Below, piece by piece: positions 26,237 through 34,930 of a stretch of 57,177 bases of DNA (positions within the stretch are counted from its first letter, which is position 1; each line of letters begins with the position of its first letter). The DNA comes from an uncultured Muribaculaceae bacterium (lineage in GTDB: Bacteria > Bacteroidota > Bacteroidia > Bacteroidales > Muribaculaceae). Made by a program: the position numbers and the translations under genes. The stretch spans positions 1 to 57,177 of the forward strand of contig CANCXM010000019.1 in assembly GCA_947381945.1 (NCBI GenBank), in the 5' to 3' direction. The notes under the pieces are model-generated. The model saw nothing but the letters and a program-made list of their open reading frames with translations. It did not search any database and was not told the DNA's origin.

Positions 26237-28714
26237 CTACTCGCGGTAATAGACGCGTTTGACGCGCTGCGAGATGGAGGTTAGCACTTCGTAGGGGATT
26301 GTACCGAGAGTCTCGGCAAGGGTATCGACGGGCATATTCTCGCCGAAGACCTCAACGCGGTCTCCGACTCGGACATCAGGGACATCGGTGACATCAATCA
26401 TACATGCATCCATGCAGATTGTACCGACTGTGGGACATTCGACACCCTTGACTATCATTCGGGCATTGCCATAGCCGAGATGACGGTTGATTCCATCGGC
26501 GTAGCCGACGGGAATCGTGGCAATGACGGAGTCGCGGGTGAGAAGACCTCGGCGGTTGTAGCCGATAGTGGTTCCCGCCGGCCATTTCTTAAGCGAAAGG
26601 ACGACGGTGTGGAGCGAAGAGACGGGACGGAGGTCATCCTGCGACCCATCGTTCATGGTCCTTATGCCGTAGAGCCCGATTCCGAGGCGCACCATGTCGA
26701 GCTGATGTTCGGGGAAGCGGGTGATTCCGGTTGAATTGAGTATGTGGCGTAGGATTTTCCTTTCGGGGAAAGCTGCAAGGAGCTCACGGCAACATGCGTC
26801 GAAGTAGTCGAACTGCAACTGAGTGTAGGCATCCTCCATCGGATCGTCTGCGGCACAGAGGTGGGAGAAAATCGAGCGGGGAACAACGCGGTCGGTGCTC
26901 TTGAGCACTTCGATGAGCTCCGGGAGATCCTCTTTAAGGAAGCCGAGACGGTGCATACCCGAATCAATCTTTATGTGGACAGGGAAGCCATAGACATCGT
27001 AGCGTTCGGCTTCGCGAATTAATGTGCGGAGGAAATCAATGCTGTAGATTTCCGGTTCAAGATTGTCGGAGAAAATGGCATGGAAATTCTCGACCGTAGG
27101 GTTGAGGACGAGGATAGGCATCGTGATTCCGGCGCGGCGGAGTTCGGCGCCCTCGTCATGGACGGCAACGGCAAGATATGTCGCACCCTGAGCCTGCAAG
27201 GTGCGGGCAAGTTCATGGGAACCGGCACCGTAGCCGGAAGCCTTGATCATGCAGGCGATACCGGTGGTGGGGCGGATGCGTGAACGGATTGCATTGAAGT
27301 TGTCAACGATAGCGCTGAGATTGATTTCAAGCACGGTCTCATGTTGACGGGCCTCAAGCATCTCGCAAATGCGCTCGAAACCAAATGCGGGTGCGCCTTT
27401 GATGAGAATGAGCTCCTTGCTGAAATCACGGGGCGAGACATTGCGGAGAAAATCTTCGGTCGTGTCGTAGAACTCTGTCGAAAGCTCGAAACATCCGGCA
27501 TGGCGTTTCAGCTCAGGACCTATGCCGACCATGCGGCGGACACCTGCGCGGACAAGGAGGTCGGCCATTTGGGAATAGGTCTCTTCAGCATCAGCGCTTC
27601 CGTGCATGAGGTCGCTTATGATTACAGTCGACGAATGGTCGGAAGTGGACCGGCGACGCATGAAATCGAGCGCCGGGAGGAGCGAATTGAAGTCGCTCGT
27701 GTAATTATCATGGATGAGCAGACAGCCGTTGACACCCTCGATGACCTCCAGACGTGTCCCGATAGGTGAAAGAGCGGCCATGCGCTCACGGATAATGGCA
27801 GCAGGAATGTCGAGATAGAGCATTACGGCCAGACAGTGGATGGCATTCTCTATGTCGTGGTCACCGTTCACGGGAATTGTGAAGATGGCCGGTTCACCAC
27901 CATTATATATATAGGTAATCGCGCAACCGATCTCAGATTTCACCACATCTTTAATGAAGAGCAGAGCCTGAGGATTCGTGCGCGACCATGCGATAGTCAC
28001 AGGAGCTTCGGCAATAGCAGAACTGATGAGGGAATCGTCACCGTTGTAGATTACGCAATGGCAACCGTCGAGCAACGACGCTTTCTCCCGGCATTTTTCC
28101 TCAATCGACCCGAAGCCGGAGCTGTGTGGAGCACCGATGTTGGTAAAGATACCGATTTCCGGACGGAGTATGGCTTTAAGTTTCGCCATTTCTCCCGGTT
28201 GGGAGATTCCGGCCTCGAAAATGCCGAGTTGGGTGTCGGCGTCAATTTCCCATACTGAAAGGGGAACACCGATTTGGGAATTGTAGCTGCGCGGGCTGCG
28301 GGTGATGACGACATCGTCCTGAAGCAACTGATTGAGCCATTCCTTGACGATTGTCTTGCCTCGGCTGCCCGTTATAGCTGTCACCGGAGCAGAAAAACGC
28401 TCACGGTTGACAGTGGCGATACGGTGAAGAGCATCCAGTGGAGAATCAACCAAGAGAAAATTAGCATCATCGACACACTCCATCTCTTCGGGGATGTGGG
28501 TGACCACGAAGTTTCTCACACCGGCATCGTAGAGCTGACGGAGATAGCGGTGACCATCGCCGGAGGAGGTTGTCAAGGCGAAAAAGAGTGTGTCGTCGGG
28601 ATATGTGAGGGAGCGGCTGTCGGTCAACAGTCGATTTATCTTCAAATCGGGACGTTTCAGTGTCGTCTCCGAGCCAAGAATCTGTGATATTTCAGAAATG
28701 CTGTATTCCATCAT
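26237..28714 (-). CDS. murF-alr: Bifunctional MurF ligase / alanine racemase
   Basis: This 825-residue fusion joins two steps of peptidoglycan precursor synthesis. The N-terminal half (to about 450) is a Mur ligase with ATP loop TGSRGKT (115-121), adding D-Ala-D-Ala to UDP-MurNAc-tripeptide. The C-terminal half (from about 460) is a fold-III alanine racemase with PLP lysine Lys491 in CMIKASGYGAG and catalytic Tyr719 in TTIGYNRRG. The fusion is well known in Bacteroidetes. MurF of this fused type is divergent, so ligase activity is inferred from family. Its start overlaps the end of the GSCFA gene by 23 bases. Confidence 0.9.
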   Translation of the reverse strand: MMEYSISEISQILGSETTLKRPDLKINRLLTDSRSLTYPDDTLFFALTTSSGDGHRYLRQLYDAGVRNFVVTHIPEEMECVDDANFLLVDSPLDALHRIATVNRERFSAPVTAITGSRGKTIVKEWLNQLLQDDVVITRSPRSYNSQIGVPLSVWEIDADTQLGIFEAGISQPGEMAKLKAILRPEIGIFTNIGAPHSSGFGSIEEKCREKASLLDGCHCVIYNGDDSLISSAIAEAPVTIAWSRTNPQALLFIKDVVKSEIGCAITYIYNGGEPAIFTIPVNGDHDIENAIHCLAVMLYLDIPAAIIRERMAALSPIGTRLEVIEGVNGCLLIHDNYTSDFNSLLPALDFMRRRSTSDHSSTVIISDLMHGSADAEETYSQMADLLVRAGVRRMVGIGPELKRHAGCFELSTEFYDTTEDFLRNVSPRDFSKELILIKGAPAFGFERICEMLEARQHETVLEINLSAIVDNFNAIRSRIRPTTGIACMIKASGYGAGSHELARTLQAQGATYLAVAVHDEGAELRRAGITMPILVLNPTVENFHAIFSDNLEPEIYSIDFLRTLIREAERYDVYGFPVHIKIDSGMHRLGFLKEDLPELIEVLKSTDRVVPRSIFSHLCAADDPMEDAYTQLQFDYFDACCRELLAAFPERKILRHILNSTGITRFPEHQLDMVRLGIGLYGIRTMNDGSQDDLRPVSSLHTVVLSLKKWPAGTTIGYNRRGLLTRDSVIATIPVGYADGINRHLGYGNARMIVKGVECPTVGTICMDACMIDVTDVPDVRVGDRVEVFGENMPVDTLAETLGTIPYEVLTSISQRVKRVYYRE

Positions 28715-29699
28715 TCAATATGATACTTAAATAACGCGCACAGGCACGTTTGAGTTTAGGAAAACGCCCTGTAAAAGCATCGGCAAGCGCGGTTTTCTCA
28801 ACAGCCTCCCTTGCGGCTGCATCGGGTGAGGCGGTGAGGGAGCGATGGGCAAGCCGACGTGTCAGAGAGGCAGCCTCTCCGGCAAGCCTCAGGGTTTCCT
28901 CATCAAAATATGAAGTTTTAAAAAGATCGTAGATATATCTCACCGCCTGCTGAGTGGGATGTTTCATATCTTCGGCATAAAAACGGTAGTCGCGCAAATC
29001 GTCCATCATAACTTCGTATGCCGGAAAATAGCTCACCTTAAGGTCCGAAGATGAACGTATGAGTGAATCTACACCAAGGAGGAGCGTAGCTTTCGAGAGC
29101 TGATTGCCGTGGGCACCCTGTTCGCTGTAACGCAAGGGGCTGACGGTGAACATGACTTCGGCCTCGGCGTTGACAGAGCGGATGGATGATAGGATGGAGC
29201 GCAAAGCCTCGGTGACCTCTTCGAGGGTGAGATAACGGACATCAAACATCGAACCGGGGAGTTTGTGGCAATTGGCAACCACAGAGCCACCGTCGCGGAG
29301 AGTGAAGACCCGGGTGGTCCCGAGGGTGATGATGACGACTGACGCAGAGCGCAGAGTGGCACCACTTTCATTTACGGTACGGTTCATTTTCCCGAGAGCC
29401 GAATCGCGGTCCGCATCGGAGACACGCGAATGAAAGAGTGTGCTGACCCAGGCACCGTCGCGCATGACCAAGGTGGAAGCGGGGACCTCTCCCCTATCGG
29501 CAAGCAATTCAAAAGCCTTACTGATAGACAGAGGATTGTATAAAGGGCCAAACGGATTCACATCGGCCTCAAACAATTCGGAGAGCAGACAGGCGCCAAT
29601 GTTGTCGGAAAAACAAGAGCCGACGAGGAGAATAGGCTCGCCATGTCTGACAAGTCCACGTTTACCCTCAACGGGTGGCACTACTGTTCGGAAATCCAT
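28692..29699 (-). CDS. GSCFA domain protein
   Basis: The 335-residue protein carries the family motif VGSCFSDNIG near residue 26, with NPFGPLYNPLSI following near 48. GSCFA proteins resemble SGNH/GDSL hydrolases, with the GSCF serine in place of block I and a KHPTQQA-like C-terminal site (MKHPTQQAVRYI here). The substrate is unknown. The ATG at 29699 is chosen over a GTG three codons upstream. It overlaps murF-alr and shares its direction, so the two are probably co-transcribed, hinting at an envelope role. Confidence 0.85.
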   Translation of the reverse strand: MDFRTVVPPVEGKRGLVRHGEPILLVGSCFSDNIGACLLSELFEADVNPFGPLYNPLSISKAFELLADRGEVPASTLVMRDGAWVSTLFHSRVSDADRDSALGKMNRTVNESGATLRSASVVIITLGTTRVFTLRDGGSVVANCHKLPGSMFDVRYLTLEEVTEALRSILSSIRSVNAEAEVMFTVSPLRYSEQGAHGNQLSKATLLLGVDSLIRSSSDLKVSYFPAYEVMMDDLRDYRFYAEDMKHPTQQAVRYIYDLFKTSYFDEETLRLAGEAASLTRRLAHRSLTASPDAAAREAVEKTALADAFTGRFPKLKRACARYLSIILNDGIQHF

Positions 29700-29941
29700 T
29701 ATACTCACAAATTAAGCGCGGTCCCAGCGGATGTAAACCCACATCAGGACCGGAAGAATTGATGTCACACACAAAGGTAGTAATAATATCCCGTTAGGTG
29801 TATCCAAATCCACCACAAAAATTAGCAGACGATGAAAATAAATTTCCATCGTTTGAGAATGAGAGAATAACATCGAAGCCACAACTTGTTTATTGAGCGA
29901 GCAATGCAATTATCGCTTCGAGTATTTCAATTAATCGTATC
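29700..29941. other. Gene-free stretch before GSCFA
   Basis: No convincing gene is present. A TACCTTTG box on the minus strand at 29779-29772 is a likely -7 element for GSCFA-murF-alr, although no -33 box lies at the proper spacing. The rest is AT-rich. Confidence 0.45.
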
Positions 29942-30067
29942 AATCTCACATTGCAATAAGTCAAGGAAGCGGGCAGCGTGTGCGCCATCCATTTGAGTGT
30001 GGTGGAATTGGAATGAAAGGGTTAGAGTTGTTTTTAAAAACCGCGTTCTATATTTTCCCCATATCAG
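29937..30067 (-). pseudogene. Duplicated 3' fragment of a CatA-like acetyltransferase
   Basis: Read on the minus strand, this encodes the last 45 or so residues of a CatA-like protein, including the catalytic HHTQMDGAHAARF. It ends in CEIDTIN and a stop. It is a direct repeat of 32439-32569. By eye the first 76 bases differ at one position and the inner 44 at about 13. No 5' part of the gene is present. Confidence 0.8.
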
Positions 30068-30071
30068 AATA

Positions 30072-30947
30072 TCAATGAACATTCATGTTACTGGCTGAGT
30101 GTTGGGCTTTATTCCTGTATTGTATGGGAGATAGTCCGGTGTGCTTCCTGAATATACGGCATAGATATGATGGATCATCGTAATGCAGTCTTTCCGCGAT
30201 TTCCTTCACGGTCAGCTCAGTTGTATCAAGCAGCATTTTAATCACGAGGCCTAATTGGATATTTATCTGTTCCTTTGCAGAAACACCTAAAATCCGTTTG
30301 GAGATTATATTCAGGTAATTGGGCGATATATTGAGGTTCTTTGCGTAGAAAGCCACGTCATGGTGACTGGTATGGTATCGGTTGAGCAACCCAAGAAAAA
30401 TACTGGCAATCAGCCATGCCCTGTTTTTCGTGTGATTGGTTCCGAGCGTACCGAAATGCGATTCCGCAAATTCAGATATTACCATCATGAAATTCTCCAC
30501 CTCATTACGCATCACCTTTTCAACGGTGTCCTCCGAACATTTGGCATTAAGCCATTCAACTGAAGCGAACCAGCGTTTTGCCATTTCACGCGCATCTCTA
30601 TCCAACGTAAAAACCGGTGATGAGTAAATGTACTCCCAAAACCTGTTGGAGGTGATGAGGAAGAATAAATCCTGAGCGGTGTCAAAGTCAACGGAGATGA
30701 ATTTTGCCAGAAAATCGTCCGACATCCCGGTCAGAACAGTTACTATGTCGAATACAATGAATGCCATATCTCCGGTGTGCATGACACATCGGCTGGATTT
30801 GCTCGTGATTTCCATCTCTCCACGTTCACAAAACAATATAATACAGCCATCCACCGGAAGCATCTGCTTCACTTTCCAACTGTTCGCATCTATTGCACCG
30901 ATATGAAAGTGCGGGACTCTCTCTGATGGTATTTTTTCTTTCATCAT
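30072..30947 (-). CDS. AraC family transcriptional regulator
   Basis: The 291-residue protein has an N-terminal cupin-like sensor region (HFHIGAIDANSWK...). The C-terminal double helix-turn-helix is of AraC type: NLNISPNYLNIISKRILGVS, then KEIAERLHYDDPSYLCRIFRKHTGLSPIQYR. It is transcribed divergently from the MATE pump with a 138-base shared region, so it probably controls that pump. Its own promoter is near-consensus (30963-30994). The ligand is unknown. Confidence 0.88.
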   Translation of the reverse strand: MMKEKIPSERVPHFHIGAIDANSWKVKQMLPVDGCIILFCERGEMEITSKSSRCVMHTGDMAFIVFDIVTVLTGMSDDFLAKFISVDFDTAQDLFFLITSNRFWEYIYSSPVFTLDRDAREMAKRWFASVEWLNAKCSEDTVEKVMRNEVENFMMVISEFAESHFGTLGTNHTKNRAWLIASIFLGLLNRYHTSHHDVAFYAKNLNISPNYLNIISKRILGVSAKEQINIQLGLVIKMLLDTTELTVKEIAERLHYDDPSYLCRIFRKHTGLSPIQYRNKAQHSASNMNVH

Positions 30948-30962
30948 ATCATGTTCTTACTG

Positions 30963-30994
30963 CAAAGTTAAGTATGATTGGGTGCGAAAACAAA
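30963..30994 (-). promoter_or_regulatory. Promoter of the AraC gene
   Basis: On the minus strand TTTG (30994-30991), a 20-base spacer and TAACTTTG (30970-30963) match the consensus perfectly. Confidence 0.8.
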
Positions 30995-31057
30995 TATAGT
31001 TATAAAAAGTACCCGGATTGTGCAGATTTATACCATCTACAATTTTTGAATTGGCTG

Positions 31058-31065
31058 TAACTTTG
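31058..31065 (+). promoter_or_regulatory. Promoter -7 box of the MATE gene
   Basis: TAACTTTG lies 20 bases before the ATG. No TTTG box occurs 19-20 bases upstream, which would fit a promoter that needs an activator such as the divergent AraC protein. Confidence 0.55.
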
Positions 31066-31085
31066 CACTCTCAAATATCATCTGT

Positions 31086-32444
31086 ATGGAAAGAGATAAA
31101 CTTGATTTCGGAAACGGAAAAATAAGACCGCTCTTCATGGCTATGTTTTTCCCGACCTTGATAGGGATGTTCTTCAATTCAGTGCTTTGCATCTGCGACG
31201 GTATGTTTGTCGGACACGGTGTGGGCAGCAACGCCCTTGCCGCCGTCAATATCGTGGCGCCAATCTTCCTGATATGTACAGGTATCGGGTTGATGTTCGG
31301 TATAGGCGCTTCTGTAATCGGTGGCATACGTATGGCAGAGGGAAACGTGAAGGCCGCAAGAATCATAATGACCCAGGCATATATTGCCGGAGCCATCATA
31401 TTCGGAGCGGTCATCCTTTGTTCATTGCTGTTCACCCGTCCGCTGCTGTATCTGCTCGGTTGCAGTCCTCTTCTTGAAGATCTTGCCACCGATTACCTGC
31501 TATGGTTGCTCCCCGGGCTCATGTTCTTTTATATGCAATCTGCCGGCATGATGCTAATCAGGCTTGACGGGTCACCCCGTTATGCAATGAGTGTGCAGAT
31601 TGTGGGGGCGGTCTTCAATATTTTTCTTGACTGGTATATGGTCTATCCTCTTGGATTGGGAATAAAGGGTGCATCTATGGCTACTTCAATCTCCTGTATA
31701 GTCGCCGGAATTATGGTTGTGGCTTATTTTCTGTTTTTCTCCGACAAGTTGAAGTTCTACCCTCTCCGCCTCACTGTGAAGTCTCTCAAGCTATCTGTCA
31801 GAAACACCGGATACATGGCGAAAATCGGCTTCGCCACTTTCATCGCCGAACTTGCTATGGGTGTGATGATGGTTACAGGTAATTACATGTTTTTATCGTT
31901 TCTGGGTGAAGACGGTGTGGCCGCATTCAGTGTCGGTTGCTATCTGTTCCCGCTCATATTTTCCATAAGCAATGCCGTAGCGCAGGCTTCCCAACCTATT
32001 ATCAGTTACAATTATGGCGCCGGACTCACAGAACGTGTGCGTCAGGCATTGAATGTGGCATTGGTAGCCGCTATCATCTGCGGATTGGCAATATCCTTGG
32101 TGATGTGGGGCGGTTCCGAAATCCTGACCGGTATATTCCTCGATTCCTCAGAACATGCCTATGGGATTGCAAAGGTGGGATTGCCGCTGCTGGGGTTATG
32201 TGCATTGCCATTTGCACTTAATATCACATTTATTGGATACTACCAGAGCTGCGAACGCGCTGTACGTTCCATCATATATATGTTGCTCAGAGGAATAATC
32301 TTAATGATACCCGGATTCATTATTCTACCTGAAATAATAGGTATTCCCGGCTTGTGGTTGGCAATACCGGTATCTGAACTAATGACATTGACAATAATCG
32401 CGGTCTGCTATCTGATAGGACGCACCAAACCAATGACTGTATAA
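31086..32444 (+). CDS. MATE family efflux transporter
   Basis: The 452-residue inner-membrane protein has about twelve hydrophobic segments and two MatE repeats. The first begins KIRPLFMAMFFPTLIGMFFNS with VGSNALAAVNIVAPIF; the second has GEDGVAAFSVGCYLFPLIF. It is expected to export cationic drugs or metabolites in exchange for sodium or protons. Control by the divergent AraC gene is likely. Its last 37 bases overlap the CatA-like gene on the opposite strand, and its stop codon sits exactly at the edge of the direct repeat. Confidence 0.88.
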   Translation: MERDKLDFGNGKIRPLFMAMFFPTLIGMFFNSVLCICDGMFVGHGVGSNALAAVNIVAPIFLICTGIGLMFGIGASVIGGIRMAEGNVKAARIIMTQAYIAGAIIFGAVILCSLLFTRPLLYLLGCSPLLEDLATDYLLWLLPGLMFFYMQSAGMMLIRLDGSPRYAMSVQIVGAVFNIFLDWYMVYPLGLGIKGASMATSISCIVAGIMVVAYFLFFSDKLKFYPLRLTVKSLKLSVRNTGYMAKIGFATFIAELAMGVMMVTGNYMFLSFLGEDGVAAFSVGCYLFPLIFSISNAVAQASQPIISYNYGAGLTERVRQALNVALVAAIICGLAISLVMWGGSEILTGIFLDSSEHAYGIAKVGLPLLGLCALPFALNITFIGYYQSCERAVRSIIYMLLRGIILMIPGFIILPEIIGIPGLWLAIPVSELMTLTIIAVCYLIGRTKPMTV

Positions 32445-33046
32445 ATCTCACATTGCAATAAGTCAAGGAAGCGGGCGGCGTGTGCGCCATCCATTTGAGT
32501 GTGGTGGAATTGGAATGAAACGGTCAGGGTGGTTTTGAACAGGCGTTTTCTGTATCTGCCCCATATCAGGAACGGGTTGTTGAAGATGCCGCTATACATT
32601 CCCACCGCTCCATCAATATCGTATTGGGCGAGTGCGGATGTGCCGATTACCATGCTTTCGGACAGGTCGTGATTCTCACAACTTTCAGCGACCTGTCGGG
32701 TAAGTCGGAGATAATCGGAATTGAATGTAGTCAAATCATCGGAGAATGGTACATCGCATGAACTGACTTCGCCCTGACTGTTTGCCACGATGGTATTGAC
32801 AGCGAGAGTGTCGTACTTAATGAGTTTGCCATCGACCGGGAGCATCTGAAATTCCTTTACCTGCGATGCAGCCCGTCCGATACACCAGCACATCAGCATA
32901 TTGAATTTAAGCCCACGCCTACGGCTGATTTTCAATAATCGGGTGACATTAAGCGTTTTGAAAAATGTCACCATCGGCATCGGTGCATTCATCCACATAT
33001 CGAAGGCGTATGCCCTCGTTGTTTCCTTTGGGTTTACTTCTTTCAT
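32408..33046 (-). CDS. CatA-like O-acetyltransferase
   Basis: The 212-residue protein is of the trimeric chloramphenicol-acetyltransferase fold and uses acetyl-CoA. The family catalytic histidine motif is HHTQMDGAHAARFLDLL near residue 183, and an N-terminal FDMWMNAPMPMVTFFKTLNV matches CAT starts. Many such chromosomal relatives do not act on chloramphenicol, so resistance is not claimed. Its C-terminal tail (YTVIGLVRPIR) is read from sequence belonging to the MATE gene, whereas the duplicate fragment ends CEIDTIN. A TAACTTTG box lies at 33064-33057. Confidence 0.82.
   Translation of the reverse strand: MKEVNPKETTRAYAFDMWMNAPMPMVTFFKTLNVTRLLKISRRRGLKFNMLMCWCIGRAASQVKEFQMLPVDGKLIKYDTLAVNTIVANSQGEVSSCDVPFSDDLTTFNSDYLRLTRQVAESCENHDLSESMVIGTSALAQYDIDGAVGMYSGIFNNPFLIWGRYRKRLFKTTLTVSFQFHHTQMDGAHAARFLDLLQCEIYTVIGLVRPIR
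32439..32569. repeat. Direct repeat partner within the CatA-like gene
   Basis: This segment repeats 29937-30067 in the same orientation, at an offset of 2502 bases and without indels. The AraC and MATE genes lie between the two copies. Confidence 0.85.
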
Positions 33047-33056
33047 TTTTTTACGG

Positions 33057-33064
33057 CAAAGTTA
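33057..33064 (-). promoter_or_regulatory. Promoter -7 box of the CatA-like gene
   Basis: TAACTTTG on the minus strand lies 10 bases before the ATG at 33046, giving an almost leaderless transcript. No -33 box is obvious. Confidence 0.5.
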
Positions 33065-33102
33065 GCGCAGTGCCGTTGTCTCCGATAGAAGAAAAGAGAC
33101 AT

Positions 33103-33903
33103 TCAGAAAGGCGAGGCAAACAAATCGGAATACACGGGTTGAGTTTTCAGCAATTCTGCCGGGGTGGTTCCGGAATAGCGACGGCATTCACGGATTAAAT
33201 GTGACTGGTCAGCGTATCCACACGAATAGGCAATGTCGGCAAAATCGCGGTTGCCATTCTGCATGAGCCACAGCGATTTCTGAAAACGGACAACAGAGGA
33301 GTATTCCTTGGGTTTCATCCCGACGGCATTGAAAAACACCCGTTCAAATTGCTTCCGGCTGAGACATGTTATTTGCGCCAATCTTTCCACGCTGATGGAT
33401 TTGTCAGAAAATAACTGAGTCAGCGAAACACCAACTCTTTTGAAATTATAAATCTCCGATTCCGCCAATCTTGACAATAAGCACTTTTCAATCATTTTTA
33501 TAGCCTCGGTAGAATCTTCGGCGTTAAGCACATCATCGGCAAGGGCATTCAAGGTTTTGTCGCCAAGTGAATAGCCGTCAATTTCTTCATTGTAGAATGA
33601 GGATAGAGGAATATTGAACACTGTACCAATTGCATGAGGATAGAACACCACGACAATGGTCTCAACATCGCCAGATGACTGAATCCTTGCCGGAAAATTG
33701 ACCTGACCGCTTATGGAAAATCTTGCTTGCTCTGATTTCAATTCCGGAATATAAAATCGTGTCCGACGATGAAAAATCAGTTGCGGATATCCGATTGGGA
33801 AAGTCAGTATATCCTGCTTTTCATTGGTATTCAGAATCCAATAGTAGCGGATATATGGCAAAAGTTCCCGGCATGGTAAAAAGCATCTAAATTTAACCAC
33901 CAT
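33103..33903 (-). CDS. AraC family regulator (DUF6597-like N-terminus)
   Basis: The 266-residue protein starts with CRELLPYIRYYWILNTNEK, the form seen in AraC proteins with a DUF6597-type sensor domain. The AraC DNA-binding region lies at about residues 165-255, with SVERLAQITCLSRKQFERVF and FADIAYSCGYADQSHLIREC. Its start overlaps the end of the GNAT gene by 11 bases, so the two form one operon. The ligand and targets are unknown; the CatA-like gene next door is a candidate. Confidence 0.85.
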   Translation of the reverse strand: MVVKFRCFLPCRELLPYIRYYWILNTNEKQDILTFPIGYPQLIFHRRTRFYIPELKSEQARFSISGQVNFPARIQSSGDVETIVVVFYPHAIGTVFNIPLSSFYNEEIDGYSLGDKTLNALADDVLNAEDSTEAIKMIEKCLLSRLAESEIYNFKRVGVSLTQLFSDKSISVERLAQITCLSRKQFERVFFNAVGMKPKEYSSVVRFQKSLWLMQNGNRDFADIAYSCGYADQSHLIRECRRYSGTTPAELLKTQPVYSDLFASPF

Positions 33904-34402
33904 ACTGCTCCATCTCTACGCATTTCCATACTTCACCGAGACATAAATAACTCTCTGTTTCCGCTCTTGTAACACGATGAAAGCCCACTGCTTCATAGCA
34001 ATGTATCGCTGCTAAATTGTTTTCAAAGACTCCCAGCGATACTTTTGAGGCACCTAATTTTTCAAATGCAAATTTAGTGGCTATACTAACAAGAGCCTTT
34101 CCGAGTCCACGCCCTCGCTTTGAATCATCAATAATGACAAACCCTAAACGTTGCTCCGCCCTATCATTTGCAGGTATGCGCATGGTGATATACCCAATGA
34201 CCTCATCACCGTCACACATTGTCATAGCGCGAGATGTTTCACCATTCATAAACCGACAATGAAAACAATTCATATCTTCGGGCGTGACAGGATAACTGTT
34301 ATATCTATCTGCACACCATTGGCGCATACGATACTCGTCTTTTATCCAAGATGTGATTATCGCCGCGTCCGATGGTTTATAGGGTCGTAATGTAAGTTTC
34401 AT
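33893..34402 (-). CDS. GNAT family N-acetyltransferase
   Basis: This 169-residue acetyl-CoA-dependent acetyltransferase has the GNAT pyrophosphate loop RGRGLGKALVSIA near 95-107. The DEVIGYITMRI strand lies before it and NLAAIHCYEAVGFHRV near its end. The substrate cannot be told. It overlaps and precedes the AraC gene on the same strand. Confidence 0.85.
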   Translation of the reverse strand: MKLTLRPYKPSDAAIITSWIKDEYRMRQWCADRYNSYPVTPEDMNCFHCRFMNGETSRAMTMCDGDEVIGYITMRIPANDRAEQRLGFVIIDDSKRGRGLGKALVSIATKFAFEKLGASKVSLGVFENNLAAIHCYEAVGFHRVTRAETESYLCLGEVWKCVEMEQYGG

Positions 34403-34489
34403 CGCTTGTTATTATGTTTTATTTCATTAATGGTTTCATCCTTTTATCTCAATGATTGATACGTTGCTTTGCTGATATGGTTAATCCCG

Positions 34490-34924
34490 TCAGATTGGCG
34501 TCCTGAGTTTGTTTTTGTTCACGTTGATATAAAGAAGGTCGTCGTGGTCGGTGATACTGTACAGCTCACTATAGTCGGTGGTCATGAGATAAAACTCATC
34601 GAGGCCGTCGCAATCACCGATAAAGGTGTAAATGTCAGACATGCGGCCTTTGAAAACCACAAAATCAGTATTCCAGTAATCGATAACGAAATAGAGGACG
34701 GTCTCCTTCTCTATGACTTCGGGCAGATGCCAATAAGGGTCTTCCATATTGCAATCGATACTGTCCGGAACATATTTGAAACTCAGCCACAATGCCCGCG
34801 GATTGCCAATGACAAACGTGTCATACAATCTTTGCATCAGTTTCTCCTTTTCACTTCCTTCTATTTTGAGAAGTGGAAGTTTATTGTCTCGGACGGTTCT
34901 GTCTATTTCCTCATAATCAAACAT
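34490..34924 (-). CDS. Uncharacterised acidic protein (immunity-like)
   Basis: I do not recognise a firm family for this 144-residue acidic protein. It has an N-terminal helix region (DNKLPLLKIEGSEKEKLMQRL). A Trp/Tyr/Asp-rich beta region follows, with LWLSFKYVPDSI, DPYWHLPEVI and DYWNTDFVVFKG. It ends with DFYL-like strands, reminiscent of small immunity proteins against polymorphic toxins. It is last in a minus-strand run, 6 bases after the 244-residue gene. The function is not claimed. Confidence 0.6.
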   Translation of the reverse strand: MFDYEEIDRTVRDNKLPLLKIEGSEKEKLMQRLYDTFVIGNPRALWLSFKYVPDSIDCNMEDPYWHLPEVIEKETVLYFVIDYWNTDFVVFKGRMSDIYTFIGDCDGLDEFYLMTTDYSELYSITDHDDLLYINVNKNKLRTPI

Positions 34925-34930
34925 GGCGAC

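Noticed and set aside
29712..29909. 65-residue minus-strand frame before GSCFA
   Set aside because: It has no ribosome site, its composition is unconvincing, and it covers a likely promoter.
32408..33046. Chloramphenicol resistance gene
   Set aside because: The fold and HHxxxDG motif are present, but many chromosomal relatives do not act on chloramphenicol, so only a CatA-like acetyltransferase is called.
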